Source of the DNA: an uncultured Collinsella sp.
GTDB lineage: Bacteria > Actinomycetota > Coriobacteriia > Coriobacteriales > Coriobacteriaceae
Direction of reading: 5' to 3'
DNA: 23,018 bases
Assembly (NCBI GenBank): GCA_937958315.1
Contig: CALFGH010000209.1
Location: forward strand, 1-23,018
Part shown: piece by piece, positions 1-7,269 of the stretch
Layout: every line of letters begins with the position of its first letter
How positions within the stretch are numbered: the first letter of the stretch is position 1
Made by a program: the position numbers and the translations under genes
Notes under the pieces: model-generated
What the model saw: only the letters and a program-made list of their open reading frames with translations
What the model was told of the DNA's origin: nothing
Database searches by the model: none

Positions 1-425
1 AGGCGCGTGTCCAGACCAAGGTCCAGGCGCTTGAGTAGCTCAACGTACTCGTCCTTCTCGGCTTTGGTGACGCCCCACGAAAGACCGCGATGCTGGCCGC
101 GGCGCTTGGCGAGGGCCAGGTTCTCGGCAATTTGCATGTCGGCTGCGGTGCCGCGCATGGGGTCCTGGAACACGCGGCCCAGGTACTTGGCGCGCTGCGA
201 CTCGCTCAGGCGCGAGATGTCGGTGCCGTCGAGCTCGATAACGCCCGAATCGAGCGGATACACGCCGGCAATCATGTTGAGCAGCGTGGACTTGCCGGCG
301 CCGTTGCCGCCGATCACGGTTACAAAATCGCCATCATTGAGGGTAAGGTCGACGCCGGTAAGCGCGCGCTTCTCGGTGACGGTGCCCTTGTTAAAGGTCT
401 TCTTGACGTGCGAGAGCTTAAGCAT
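1..425 (-). CDS. ABC transporter ATP-binding protein (TrpZ/COG1101-like), 3' end cut by window edge
   Basis: This is the nucleotide-binding subunit of the importer encoded with the next two genes; it would couple ATP hydrolysis to substrate uptake at the inner face of the membrane. The translation shows a Walker A motif GGNGAGKST at about residues 39-47 and a Q-loop FQDP near residue 90. The C-terminal half (signature motif, Walker B) lies outside the window, so about 141 codons are seen. The ATG at 425-423 overlaps the permease stop codon by 8 bp, which suggests translational coupling. The family call (COG1101, found with COG4120 permeases and COG2984 binding proteins) rests on the gene set and the sequence style rather than on a search. 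The substrate is not certain. Confidence 0.9.
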   Translation of the reverse strand, partial: MLKLSHVKKTFNKGTVTEKRALTGVDLTLNDGDFVTVIGGNGAGKSTLLNMIAGVYPLDSGVIELDGTDISRLSESQRAKYLGRVFQDPMRGTAADMQIAENLALAKRRGQHRGLSWGVTKAEKDEYVELLKRLDLGLDTR

Positions 426-1341
426 CTGCCTCATCTCCCTTCGTGTAGGAGCTGCGGAGCTTATAGCGCTCCCAAACCACGGGCACACACAGGGCCACGG
501 CGACGATCACGGCGGAGAGCAGCTTCATGTCATTGGCGTCCATGCCCAACTGCAGCACGATGGCGCGGATGAGGAAGTACACCACGGAGCCAAAGACGGC
601 GGAGGCAAGACGGACGCTAAACTGCGTGAGGCCGCCGGGCAGCAGGCGGCCGAGCACCTCGCCGATAACAATGGCGGCAAGACCGATAACGATGGCACCG
701 GTACCCATGCCAATGTCGGCGTACTTCTGGCTCTGGCAGATGAGCGCGCCCGAAAGGCCGATGAGGGCGTTGGAGAGCACGAGGGCGATCATCTTGGTGG
801 AGTTGGTGTTGACGCCCAGAGCACGGATCATGTACTCGTTGTTGCCGGTGGCGCGCAGCGCCGAGCCGATCTCGGTGCCAAAGAACCAATACAGGATGGC
901 AACGATAGCCACAGCGAGCAAGATGCCCAGGATGATGGCGACGGTGGACTGCGGCAGGCCCGTCATGTTGCTGACAGACGAGAAGATAGTGCCCTTGGCA
1001 AGGATGGGCGTATTGGATTTGCCCATGATGCGCAGGTTGATGGACCACAGGCTGATCTGGGTGAGGATTCCGGCGAGGATCGCGGGAATCTCAAAGACCG
1101 TGGTCAAAATGCCCGTGACCGCGCCCGCGATGGCGCCGGCGCACATGCCGGCCAGCACGGCGAGCAGCGGGTCGACGTTGTTATTGACGATGAGTACGGC
1201 GCAGACGCAGCCGCCGAGGGCAAAGCTGCCGTCGCAGGTCATATCGGGGATGTCGAGCAGGCGGAACGTGATAAACACGCCAAGCACCATAATGCCCCAG
1301 AGGACGCCCTGCGAAACGGCGCCCTGCAATGCAATAAGCAT
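418..1341 (-). CDS. ABC transporter permease (TrpY/COG4120-like)
   Basis: This 307-residue protein is strongly hydrophobic, with about eight or nine predicted membrane segments, and would form the membrane channel of the importer. It resembles the COG4120 permeases that partner TrpX-like binding proteins, including the short segment DIPDMTCDGSFALGG near residue 32 that is typical of branched-chain/TrpY-like permeases. The start was set at the ATG at 1341-1339 because an AGGAGG lies 8 bases upstream; an out-of-frame ATG seven bases further upstream was not used. The gene overlaps the ATPase start by 8 bp and follows the binding-protein gene after a 204-bp gap that holds a hairpin. In streptococci this family imports tryptophan, but other members have other or unknown substrates. 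Confidence 0.93.
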   Translation of the reverse strand: MLIALQGAVSQGVLWGIMVLGVFITFRLLDIPDMTCDGSFALGGCVCAVLIVNNNVDPLLAVLAGMCAGAIAGAVTGILTTVFEIPAILAGILTQISLWSINLRIMGKSNTPILAKGTIFSSVSNMTGLPQSTVAIILGILLAVAIVAILYWFFGTEIGSALRATGNNEYMIRALGVNTNSTKMIALVLSNALIGLSGALICQSQKYADIGMGTGAIVIGLAAIVIGEVLGRLLPGGLTQFSVRLASAVFGSVVYFLIRAIVLQLGMDANDMKLLSAVIVAVALCVPVVWERYKLRSSYTKGDEADA

Positions 1342-1445
1342 GCTTCATACCTCCTAGGATAGGGTGGACACGTGAGTCACCATGATAGCGGTAACAATGC
1401 ATAAAAGAGCTGCGGACGGATGTTTTGTCTCATCCGTAACAAGCA

Positions 1446-1474
1446 GGGCGAACGCCGGTCTTTGGCGTTCGCCC
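1446..1474 (-). terminator. Intercistronic hairpin between binding protein and permease
   Basis: A perfect 11-bp stem (1446-1456 paired with 1464-1474) with a 7-base loop lies in the gap between the lipoprotein gene and the permease gene. Read on the minus strand it is not followed by a clear U run, so it looks more like a stabilising or partial-termination hairpin than a full terminator. Such hairpins often let the binding protein be made in excess over the membrane components; that role here is inference. Confidence 0.6.
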
Positions 1475-1545
1475 CTGTGGCTCAGATATTGAATAACGCA
1501 ACTATGGCGCGAGTGCGGGTCCTAGACGCGTTACCGCGCATGGCG

Positions 1546-2526
1546 CTACTCGTCCAGAGCGGAAAGGTCGATGTCCAGCGCCTCGGCCATCTCGTCGTTC
1601 TTGACGACGACCAGGTCCTTGCTCGAGAGGTGCTTGATCGGCATATCCTCGGGCTTGGCCTCGCCCTTCAGGATCTTAACGGCCATCTCGCCCGCGGCGT
1701 AGCCCAGGTCCTCATAGTTGATGGAGAGGGTGAACAGGCCGCCGGCCATGCACATGCCCTCCTCGCCGGTTACGAAGGGGAGCTTATTCTCCTTGCAGAT
1801 CTGGCCGACCTGCGAAGCGCCCGCGGCGATGGTGTTATCGGTAGGGGAGTACAGCGCGTCAACCTTGCCCACGGCAGATTCGACGACGGACTGGATCTCG
1901 TTGGAGCTCGAGACGGTGAAGTCGGTGTAGTCCAGGCCCAGCTTGTCGAGCTCCTTCTTGGCGGCCTTGATCTGGACGTCGGAGTTGGACTCGGCGGTGC
2001 AGTAGAGCAGACCGACCTTCTTTACGTCGGGCAGGACCTTCTGCATCATCTCGAGCTGCTCGGCGACCGGGGTGAGGTCGGAGGCGCCAGTGACGTTGGT
2101 GCCGGGCTTTTCGTTGTCCTGGACCAGGCCCGAGGCGGCGTAGTCGGTGATGGCGCAACCCACGATGGGGATATCGGCGGTGGCGCCGGCGGCGGCCTGC
2201 GCGGCGGGCGTAGCGATGGCATAGATCAGGTCGACGCCGTCGCCCACGAACTTGTCGGCGATGGACTTACACGTGGACTGGTCGTTCTGGGCGTTCTTCT
2301 GGTCGATCTTGACCTTGAGACCGCTTTTCTTGATAGCCTTGACAAAGCCGTCGTTGGCGGCGTCGAGTGCGGAGTGCTCGGTGAGCTGCAGAACGCCGAT
2401 GGTGTAGTCGGAACCGGCGGCAGCAGAGCCGGAACCAGAGTTGCCGCCGCATCCGGCGAGCGGAGCGAGCGCGAGCAGGCCAGCAGAGACCAGAAGGCTC
2501 CTGCGGCTGATGGTGATGTCCTTCAT
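1546..2526 (-). CDS. ABC transporter substrate-binding lipoprotein (TrpX/COG2984-like)
   Basis: This 326-residue protein is the extracellular substrate receptor of the importer. The N-terminus MKDITISRRSLLVSAG has a twin-arginine pattern, then a hydrophobic stretch and a lipobox LAGC with the acylated cysteine at residue 26, followed by a Gly/Ser/Ala-rich linker. The mature part (YTIGVLQLTEHSALDAANDG...) matches the PF04392 ABC-substrate-binding type, with features such as AIATPAAQAAA and the IPIVGCAITDY segment. The start was placed at 2526, behind a G-rich ribosome binding site; an upstream in-frame start at 2574 would add 16 residues that do not look like a signal peptide. It heads a minus-strand operon with the permease and ATPase. 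The substrate cannot be read from sequence; an amino acid such as tryptophan is the nearest known precedent. Confidence 0.93.
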   Translation of the reverse strand: MKDITISRRSLLVSAGLLALAPLAGCGGNSGSGSAAAGSDYTIGVLQLTEHSALDAANDGFVKAIKKSGLKVKIDQKNAQNDQSTCKSIADKFVGDGVDLIYAIATPAAQAAAGATADIPIVGCAITDYAASGLVQDNEKPGTNVTGASDLTPVAEQLEMMQKVLPDVKKVGLLYCTAESNSDVQIKAAKKELDKLGLDYTDFTVSSSNEIQSVVESAVGKVDALYSPTDNTIAAGASQVGQICKENKLPFVTGEEGMCMAGGLFTLSINYEDLGYAAGEMAVKILKGEAKPEDMPIKHLSSKDLVVVKNDEMAEALDIDLSALDE

Positions 2527-2561
2527 ATCGTTACCCCCAGTATAGAAATGGCTGGAAACAC

Positions 2562-2617
2562 TGCACTCAAACAAAGTGCAAGTGGAACTATAGTAGCGCG
2601 GATGTCCATTTTTACAA
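2562..2617 (-). promoter_or_regulatory. Candidate promoter and inverted repeat of the ABC operon
   Basis: On the minus strand a TTGTAA (2617-2612) and a TACTAT (2595-2590) are 16 bp apart, fitting a housekeeping sigma promoter that would start transcription near 2583. Just inside the predicted transcript lies an inverted repeat TGCACT/AGTGCA (2562-2567 and 2575-2580), placed where a repressor or a short leader hairpin could act. The boxes are seen; function is inferred. Confidence 0.5.
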
Positions 2618-2686
2618 TAACCTGGCGGGTTTTTTAATACAGAACCGGATGGGCGGTACGGGTAGTCGAATGGACGGCGGAGGTTC

Positions 2687-3469
2687 TTATGCGGCGGAGG
2701 CGTCGTCCTCCTCCAGGGCGGCGAAGAGCTTCTTGCCGTCGAGGAGACGCGTGGTGACGTTTCTCATGCGCCCGATCTCTACGGTACGCAGCGTGTCATC
2801 GGCGCCTCGGGCGTCATAGACCGTTCCCAGCAAATACGAGATGCCGTCTCGTTGCTTGATGGCAAAGGGGCGGAGTGTCATCCGTGCTACTTCGGTTTCG
2901 CCACGTGCCGTGACGCTCGAAATATCAAAACTCACCGTGGTTCCGTGGTCGATGGCCTGCTCGACGAGCTCGCAGGTGTCGATGCGCTTGACGGGCGTGC
3001 GCGTGGCCTTGGTGGATTTGCCGCCGGCGCTTGGAGCAGGCTCGGGTGCATCGAGGTAGCCGCGAACATCGGCGCTCGCCATGGCGACCAAGTGCTGCGC
3101 CATGCTTTTTCGAATGGCGATGGGCGTAGAGCGGTTGCGCATGACCATGCCGTGGAGCCGGATGATCTCTTCATCGGTGAGCGAACGGGTCAAGAGCCGA
3201 TACCCCACGCCGCGTTTGTACTCAATTTCGTATCCGGCATGGCGAAGTGCGGAGATGGCGGTGTAGATGCTGCGCCGCGCCGCCGAGATGGGCATGCGGG
3301 CGGGGTCGTCGGGATGGGCGAGGAGCCGGATCAACTCATCGGAAAGCATGGCCTTGTCCTCGCCGGTGTTCTCGCTTAATAGCTGCAAGATGCGAACGGC
3401 GCGATAGGCTGCCATCGACGCGGCGCCCCTAGTTGTGGTGTCGTAGGTTTCAACAGCGGTTTCGGTCAT
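2687..3469 (-). CDS. WYL-type transcriptional regulator
   Basis: This 260-residue protein has an N-terminal winged-helix-like DNA-binding part (about residues 18-95, including RRSIYTAISALRHAGYEIEYKRGVGYRL) and a C-terminal part resembling a WYL domain (about 165-245; RPFAIKQRDGISYLLGTVYDARG...RTVEIGRMRNV). The domain order matches the DeoR/WYL regulators, which bind small or nucleotide ligands, but the signature W-Y-L reads S-Y-L here. A linker rich in Pro, Lys and Thr (141-162) separates the halves. The ATG at 3469 was chosen because AAAGGA lies 10 bases upstream; the GTG nine bases earlier leaves only one base to that site. Targets are unknown; the neighbouring ABC operon and the repeats upstream of this gene are candidates. 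Confidence 0.82.
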   Translation of the reverse strand: MTETAVETYDTTTRGAASMAAYRAVRILQLLSENTGEDKAMLSDELIRLLAHPDDPARMPISAARRSIYTAISALRHAGYEIEYKRGVGYRLLTRSLTDEEIIRLHGMVMRNRSTPIAIRKSMAQHLVAMASADVRGYLDAPEPAPSAGGKSTKATRTPVKRIDTCELVEQAIDHGTTVSFDISSVTARGETEVARMTLRPFAIKQRDGISYLLGTVYDARGADDTLRTVEIGRMRNVTTRLLDGKKLFAALEEDDASAA

Positions 3470-3586
3470 GGTGCCCACGTCCTTTCCGTTTTGGGTGGCG
3501 ACGGTATGGAGCCTAGGGCGCGGGGTTTTCCCAGGGGCGCAGGGCGCTCTGGGCGGTCGGTAGTCGTCGGCAAACGGCGGTTCGAG

Positions 3587-3649
3587 TTTTCAACAGCCCT
3601 GCCCAACTGACCAAAAACTTGCCAAAAGCTTGACGGATGCTGTTGAAAA
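3587..3649. repeat. Inverted repeat enclosing an 11-bp tandem repeat
   Basis: An 11-bp inverted repeat, TTTTCAACAGC (3587-3597) and GCTGTTGAAAA (3639-3649), encloses two adjacent copies of an 11-bp word, CCAAAAACTTG (3611-3621) and CCAAAAGCTTG (3622-3632), which differ at one base. The block sits upstream of the WYL regulator gene and downstream of asnS. One turn-of-helix spacing of the tandem copies is what an operator would show, so autoregulation of the regulator is plausible but unproven. Confidence 0.6.
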
Positions 3650-3681
3650 AAGCGTCTCTCGACCGATGTCGAGAGACGCTT
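3646..3681 (-). terminator. Rho-independent terminator of asnS
   Basis: A perfect 13-bp stem (3650-3662 with 3669-3681) with a 6-base loop is followed, on the minus strand, by a run of six T residues. It lies 47 bp past the asnS stop codon and so should end the asnS transcript before the regulator gene. Confidence 0.93.
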
Positions 3682-3727
3682 GTGCGATGAGCGTTGGCGT
3701 GTGGCGACGCGAGCTAACGTCCGACGA

Positions 3728-5131
3728 TTAGAAGTCGGCGTTGCCCACGGTGCGCGGGTGCGGCAGGACGTCGCGGATGTTGCCCACGCCGGTCAGATAC
3801 ATGACCAAGCGCTCGAAGCCCAGACCGTAGCCGGCGTGCTTGCAGGAACCGTAGCGGCGCAGGTCAAGGTAGTACTTGTACTGCTCGGGATTCATGCCCA
3901 GGTCCTTGATGCGGGCCTCGAGCAGATCCAGGCGCTCCTCGCGCTGGGAGCCGCCGATAATCTCGCCGATACCGGGAACCAGGCAGTCGGCGGCGGCGAC
4001 GGTCTTACCGTCGTCGTTCATGCGCATGTAGAAGGCCTTGATCTCTGCCGGGTAGTCGGTCACGAAGGTCGGGCGCTTAAAGTGCTCCTCGGTCAGGAAA
4101 CGCTCGTGCTCGGTTTGCAGGTCGATGCCCCAGCTCACGGGGTAGTCAAACTTGTGGCCGGCGGCGACGGCCTGCTCCAGGATTTCGACGGCCTCGGTAT
4201 AGGTGACGCGGGCAAAGTCGGAGTTGGCGACATGGTCCAGGCGCTCGATCAGGCCCTTGTCCACAAACTTGTTGAGCATGTTGAGCTCGTCGGGACAGGT
4301 GGCCATAACGTCCTTAAGGACGTACTTGAGCATGGCCTCGGCGTTATCCATGTAGTCGTTCAGATCGGCAAAGGCCATCTCGGGCTCGATCATCCAAAAC
4401 TCGGCGGCATGGCGCGTGGTGTTGGAGTTCTCGGCGCGGAAGGTGGGGCCAAAGGTGTACACGTCGCCAAAGGCCATGGCAAAGTTCTCGGCATTGAGCT
4501 GGCCGGACACGGTCAGGCTCGCATGCTTGCCAAAGAAGTCTTGGCTCCAGTCGACCTCGCCGGACTCGGTGAGGGGCGGATTTTTGGGGTCGAGCGTGGT
4601 CACGCGGAACATCTCGCCGGCGCCCTCGCAGTCACTCGTGGTGATGATGGGGGTGTTGACGTAGACAAAGCCCTGCTCCTGGAAGAAGCGGTGGATGGCG
4701 GCAGCCGCGACAGAACGGATGCGGAACACGGCGCGGAACAGGTTGGTGCGCGGGCGCAGGTGCTGCTGGGTGCGCAGGAACTCGACGGTTGCGCGCTTCT
4801 TCTGCAGCGGGTAATCCGGGGCGCTGACGCCCTCGACCTCGATGGAAGTGGCAGAAAGCTCGAAAGGCTGGGGCGCATCGGGGGTCAGCTTGACGGTGCC
4901 GGTGCAGATGAGTGCGGCCGAGACGTTTTGATGGGCGATCTCGTCGTAGTTGTCGAGTGCCTCGCGGTTCATGACGACCTGCAGGTCGCGGAAGCAGCTG
5001 CCGTCGTTGAGCGTAACAAAGCCAAAGTTCTTCATGTCGCGGACGGACTTGACCCAGCCGGCGATGGTGACGGTCTGGCCGCCGAGCGACTCGGCATCGG
5101 CATAGAGCTGCGCGATTTTGGTGCGGTTCAC
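3728..5131 (-). CDS. asnS: Asparaginyl-tRNA synthetase
   Basis: The enzyme charges tRNA-Asn with asparagine in the cytoplasm using ATP. The 467-residue translation has the N-terminal OB-fold anticodon-binding domain (VTIAGWVKSVRDMKNFGFVTLNDGS, about 21-45) and a class II catalytic core. Visible are motif 2 (FRAENSNTTRHAAEFWMIEPEM) and motif 3 (GLGFERLVMYLTG), ending in the family's typical RDVLPHPRTVGNADF tail. The length is nearly that of the E. coli enzyme (466). The Asn rather than Asp identity is supported by the short AsnRS-type architecture without the bacterial AspRS GAD insertion. The GTG at 5131 was chosen because GGGAGG lies just upstream (4-base spacing) and the product then begins MNRTKIAQLY; upstream in-frame ATGs would add residues with no ribosome binding site. 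It ends in its own terminator. Confidence 0.96.
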   Translation of the reverse strand: MNRTKIAQLYADAESLGGQTVTIAGWVKSVRDMKNFGFVTLNDGSCFRDLQVVMNREALDNYDEIAHQNVSAALICTGTVKLTPDAPQPFELSATSIEVEGVSAPDYPLQKKRATVEFLRTQQHLRPRTNLFRAVFRIRSVAAAAIHRFFQEQGFVYVNTPIITTSDCEGAGEMFRVTTLDPKNPPLTESGEVDWSQDFFGKHASLTVSGQLNAENFAMAFGDVYTFGPTFRAENSNTTRHAAEFWMIEPEMAFADLNDYMDNAEAMLKYVLKDVMATCPDELNMLNKFVDKGLIERLDHVANSDFARVTYTEAVEILEQAVAAGHKFDYPVSWGIDLQTEHERFLTEEHFKRPTFVTDYPAEIKAFYMRMNDDGKTVAAADCLVPGIGEIIGGSQREERLDLLEARIKDLGMNPEQYKYYLDLRRYGSCKHAGYGLGFERLVMYLTGVGNIRDVLPHPRTVGNADF

Positions 5132-5243
5132 GTATCCTCCCATAACGGTTGAATGATAGTTATCCATACAGTTCGATATTCTAGCAGCTCGGTTCATTTG
5201 GGCTATACAGATAAGGCATTGGCGGGATGGTTTTTCAAACGAA

Positions 5244-5275
5244 AAGCGCCCGCGGCCAAATGGTCGCGGGCGCTT
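5244..5275 (-). terminator. Hairpin terminator of the PTS IIA gene
   Basis: An 11-bp GC-rich stem (5244-5254 with 5265-5275) follows the IIA stop codon on the minus strand and runs into CTTTTC. The U tract is short, but the position between the IIA gene and asnS fits a terminator. Confidence 0.75.
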
Positions 5276-5312
5276 GGCGTGGTGCCTTTTGGCTGTGTGG
5301 CGCGGGACTTGG

Positions 5313-5876
5313 CTACTTGGTCTTGGCCACCAGCAGCGGGTCGCCAAGCTTGACGAGCGGGTTGCCGCCGATAAGCGTTCCAGACTCGCCGACATGGTCG
5401 ATGCTCTTAAGACGATCGAGCTCGGAGACGATGACGGTCACGATGTCCTCGTGGCCGGCGGCCTTGATGGCCTCGCGGTCGAAGCTGATGAGCGGCTGGC
5501 CTGCCTTGACCACATCGCCCATCTCGACAAAGCGGGCAAAACCCTTGCCGTTCATTTCCACGGTGCCCAGGCCGACATGGATGAACACGCGAAGACCGTC
5601 CTCGGTGATCATGCCAATGGAGTGGTTGGTGACAGTGGTGGCGCCGATGCGGCCGTTGGCGGGCGCATAGATGGTGCCGGTAATGGGCTCGATGCCATAG
5701 CCCTGGCCAAGCATGCCCGAGGCGATCGTCTCGTCGGGAACCTCGTCCAGGTTGACGAGCACGCCGTTGACGGGGGCATAGATGACGCCTTCGCGGGTGG
5801 CGAAGCTTGCTGCGGGCGGAACGGACGCCTCGCCGGCCGAGGTGAAGGTGGACTTAAGCGAATCGAGCAGACCCAT
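5313..5876 (-). CDS. PTS glucose-type IIA component (EIIA-Glc domain protein)
   Basis: This 187-residue cytoplasmic protein is a stand-alone EIIA of the glucose/sucrose family, which passes phosphate from HPr to an EIIB domain during sugar uptake. The fold's hallmarks are clear: GVIYAPVNGVLVNLDEVPDE, GYGIEPITGTIYAPANG, then TNHSIGMITEDG with the supporting His near residue 85 and VFIHVGLGTVEMNGKGF with the phosphorylated His at about residue 100. The start at 5876 has GGAGG five bases upstream and gives MGLLDSLK; the longer reading to 5957 lacks a site. About 25 residues precede the IIA domain. No EIIB or EIIC gene is adjacent, so it may serve one or several transporters elsewhere, or act as a regulator like Crr. 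It is separate from asnS by a hairpin terminator. Confidence 0.93.
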   Translation of the reverse strand: MGLLDSLKSTFTSAGEASVPPAASFATREGVIYAPVNGVLVNLDEVPDETIASGMLGQGYGIEPITGTIYAPANGRIGATTVTNHSIGMITEDGLRVFIHVGLGTVEMNGKGFARFVEMGDVVKAGQPLISFDREAIKAAGHEDIVTVIVSELDRLKSIDHVGESGTLIGGNPLVKLGDPLLVAKTK

Positions 5877-5923
5877 AGTTGCCTCCAACTTAAATAGGCG
5901 CATATCGCGCGTTTGGTTTGCCG

Positions 5924-5933
5924 GAAACGTTTC
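5924..5933. promoter_or_regulatory. LacI-type palindrome upstream of the PTS IIA gene
   Basis: A perfect 10-bp palindrome GAAACGTTTC with a central CG lies 48 bp upstream of the IIA start codon. The central CG and flanking A/T arms are the style of LacI/GalR-family operators (and resemble a shortened cre site), which would suit a sugar-uptake gene. A TTGACC lies about 20 bp further upstream on the minus strand, but no good -10 box was matched with it. Function is inferred from form and place only. Confidence 0.4.
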
Positions 5934-6120
5934 ATATGTGTTTCGCGGCTTGGTCAACGCCCCCTATTCTACGCTGCTCAGCGATACCTCTGAGCTGGGA
6001 TTATGTGATATATCAGTTGAAGGGAAACTTATTGCTGGCGTGTTTCTGCGCCATGAGTTCAAGTGGGGTACGCTTGAAGGCGAAAAACAAGGGCGCTTAA
6101 TTTGCGCGAAGGGAGCACAT

Positions 6121-7023
6121 ATGATTGTCGAGAACCATGCGCTGTGGGGCGAGGAGCCGACCGAGGAATATCCGGCGACGTTTACGTATCTGGGCGCCGA
6201 GCCGCTCCCCGACAAGCCCAATGGCCGCCGCCCCGCGGTGATCATTTGTGGCGGGGGCGGGTTTACACATATCGCTCCGCACGAGCAGGACCCGGTGGCG
6301 TTTGCATTTTTGGACCGCGGCTACCAGGCCTTTGTGCTCAACTATGTGACGAGCGGCACGGGCGATGTGAGCTTTCCGCACCCGCAGGCAGACCTTGCCA
6401 AGATGGTCGCCACGGTGCGCGCCAACGCCGACGAGTGGCATGTCGATCCTAAGCGCGTGTGCGTCGTGGGATTCTCGGCGGGCGGCATGATTTGCGCTTC
6501 GCTGGCAACGCAATGGAAGACCGGTCCCTTCGCTGGCCTGGCAGGGGCGCGTCCGGACGACATTCGTCCCGATGCCGTGGTGCTGGGCTATCCGCTGCTC
6601 GACTTTGCCTATGTGCGCGACATGCAGACGCGCGACCCGCGCATCGACCTGCGCGTGCCAAAGACGGGCGGCAAGACGGGGCGCGATCTGCTCAACGACT
6701 ACCTGTCGATGGTGACGGGTGGCGAGGCAACTGACGAGCACCTGGCCGATATCTGCCCCACCACACATGTTTCGCGCCAGATGCCGCCGACCTTTGTGTG
6801 GGGCGTGTCCGATGACAAGACGGCGCCGATCGCGCAGGTCTATCCGTTTGCGCAGCGCATGGCCGAGGAGGGCGTCGCATGCGAGATGCACGTCTTTGAC
6901 CAGGGCGGCCACGGCCTTTCGCTCGGCAACGCCAACACCGCGGTCGACAACGAGGACAAGCAGGTGGCTGTCCGTCCTTGGATTCGCTTAGCCTTCCGCT
7001 TCCTGGAGCGCCACGGGTTTTAG
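6121..7023 (+). CDS. Alpha/beta-hydrolase, acetyl-esterase/BD-FAE-like
   Basis: This 300-residue protein has no signal peptide and looks like a cytoplasmic carboxylesterase of the alpha/beta-hydrolase superfamily, close in style to the acetyl-xylan-esterase-like (BD-FAE) group. The oxyanion segment VIICGGGGFTHIAPHEQDP (about 40-58), the nucleophile elbow VGFSAGG with Ser119, an acid candidate in GVSDDKTAPI (Asp231/232) and the catalytic His in QGGHGLSL (His264) form a complete triad in the right order. The start at 6121 has GGGAG five bases upstream; the frame stays open further upstream but without such a site. The gene stands alone, divergent from the IIA gene and convergent with the GntR gene. 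The natural substrate is unknown; a role in deacetylating imported oligosaccharides is only a family-based guess. Confidence 0.88.
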   Translation: MIVENHALWGEEPTEEYPATFTYLGAEPLPDKPNGRRPAVIICGGGGFTHIAPHEQDPVAFAFLDRGYQAFVLNYVTSGTGDVSFPHPQADLAKMVATVRANADEWHVDPKRVCVVGFSAGGMICASLATQWKTGPFAGLAGARPDDIRPDAVVLGYPLLDFAYVRDMQTRDPRIDLRVPKTGGKTGRDLLNDYLSMVTGGEATDEHLADICPTTHVSRQMPPTFVWGVSDDKTAPIAQVYPFAQRMAEEGVACEMHVFDQGGHGLSLGNANTAVDNEDKQVAVRPWIRLAFRFLERHGF

Positions 7024-7269
7024 TTACGGCGTTTTACCACATGCCGCAACCACTTGACGCTGCGAGCCCGCCAGGGCGGCAATCTGCCTTTCAACTTCGG
7101 CGGCATGACCAGAAGGTCAATGCCTCCTCGCTTCAAGGCACCTTGCTCGCTCTGGCGGGCTTTCGCTGTCGTTGCCAAAAGAATGATCCCTTGGGGACGG
7201 AGGAAAACGGATCAGTTTGGGCGGTGCTGGCGCCAAGGTTTAAGACCGACGTTGTCCCTTGTTGCTTCC
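7024..7269. repeat. Convergent intergenic region with hairpins and a repeat-like segment
   Basis: The space between the convergent hydrolase and GntR genes holds three structures. A 10-bp inverted repeat AGCCCGCCAG/CTGGCGGGCT (7065-7074 and 7152-7161) brackets a second small hairpin GGCAT(G)ACC-agaa-GGTCAATGCC near 7109-7131. A further segment bounded by TGATCC (7184-7189) and GGATCA (7209-7214) contains the purine-rich phrase TTGGGGACGGAGGAAAAC. No coding region is convincing. The structures could serve as bidirectional terminators or be remnants of dispersed repeats. Confidence 0.5.

Noticed and set aside
1420..2637. A 405-codon open frame opposite the ABC lipoprotein gene
   Set aside because: The minus-strand reading has a signal peptide, lipobox and family motifs; the plus-strand reading is low-complexity Gly/Asp/Val-rich shadow.
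3680..5152. A 490-codon open frame opposite asnS
   Set aside because: It is the antisense of a clear asnS gene; long antisense frames are common in GC-rich DNA and it has no family resemblance or ribosome binding site.
5132..5395. Longer N-terminus for asnS
   Set aside because: The extra residues have no AsnRS resemblance and cover the IIA terminator; the GTG at 5131 has a ribosome binding site and gives the usual length.
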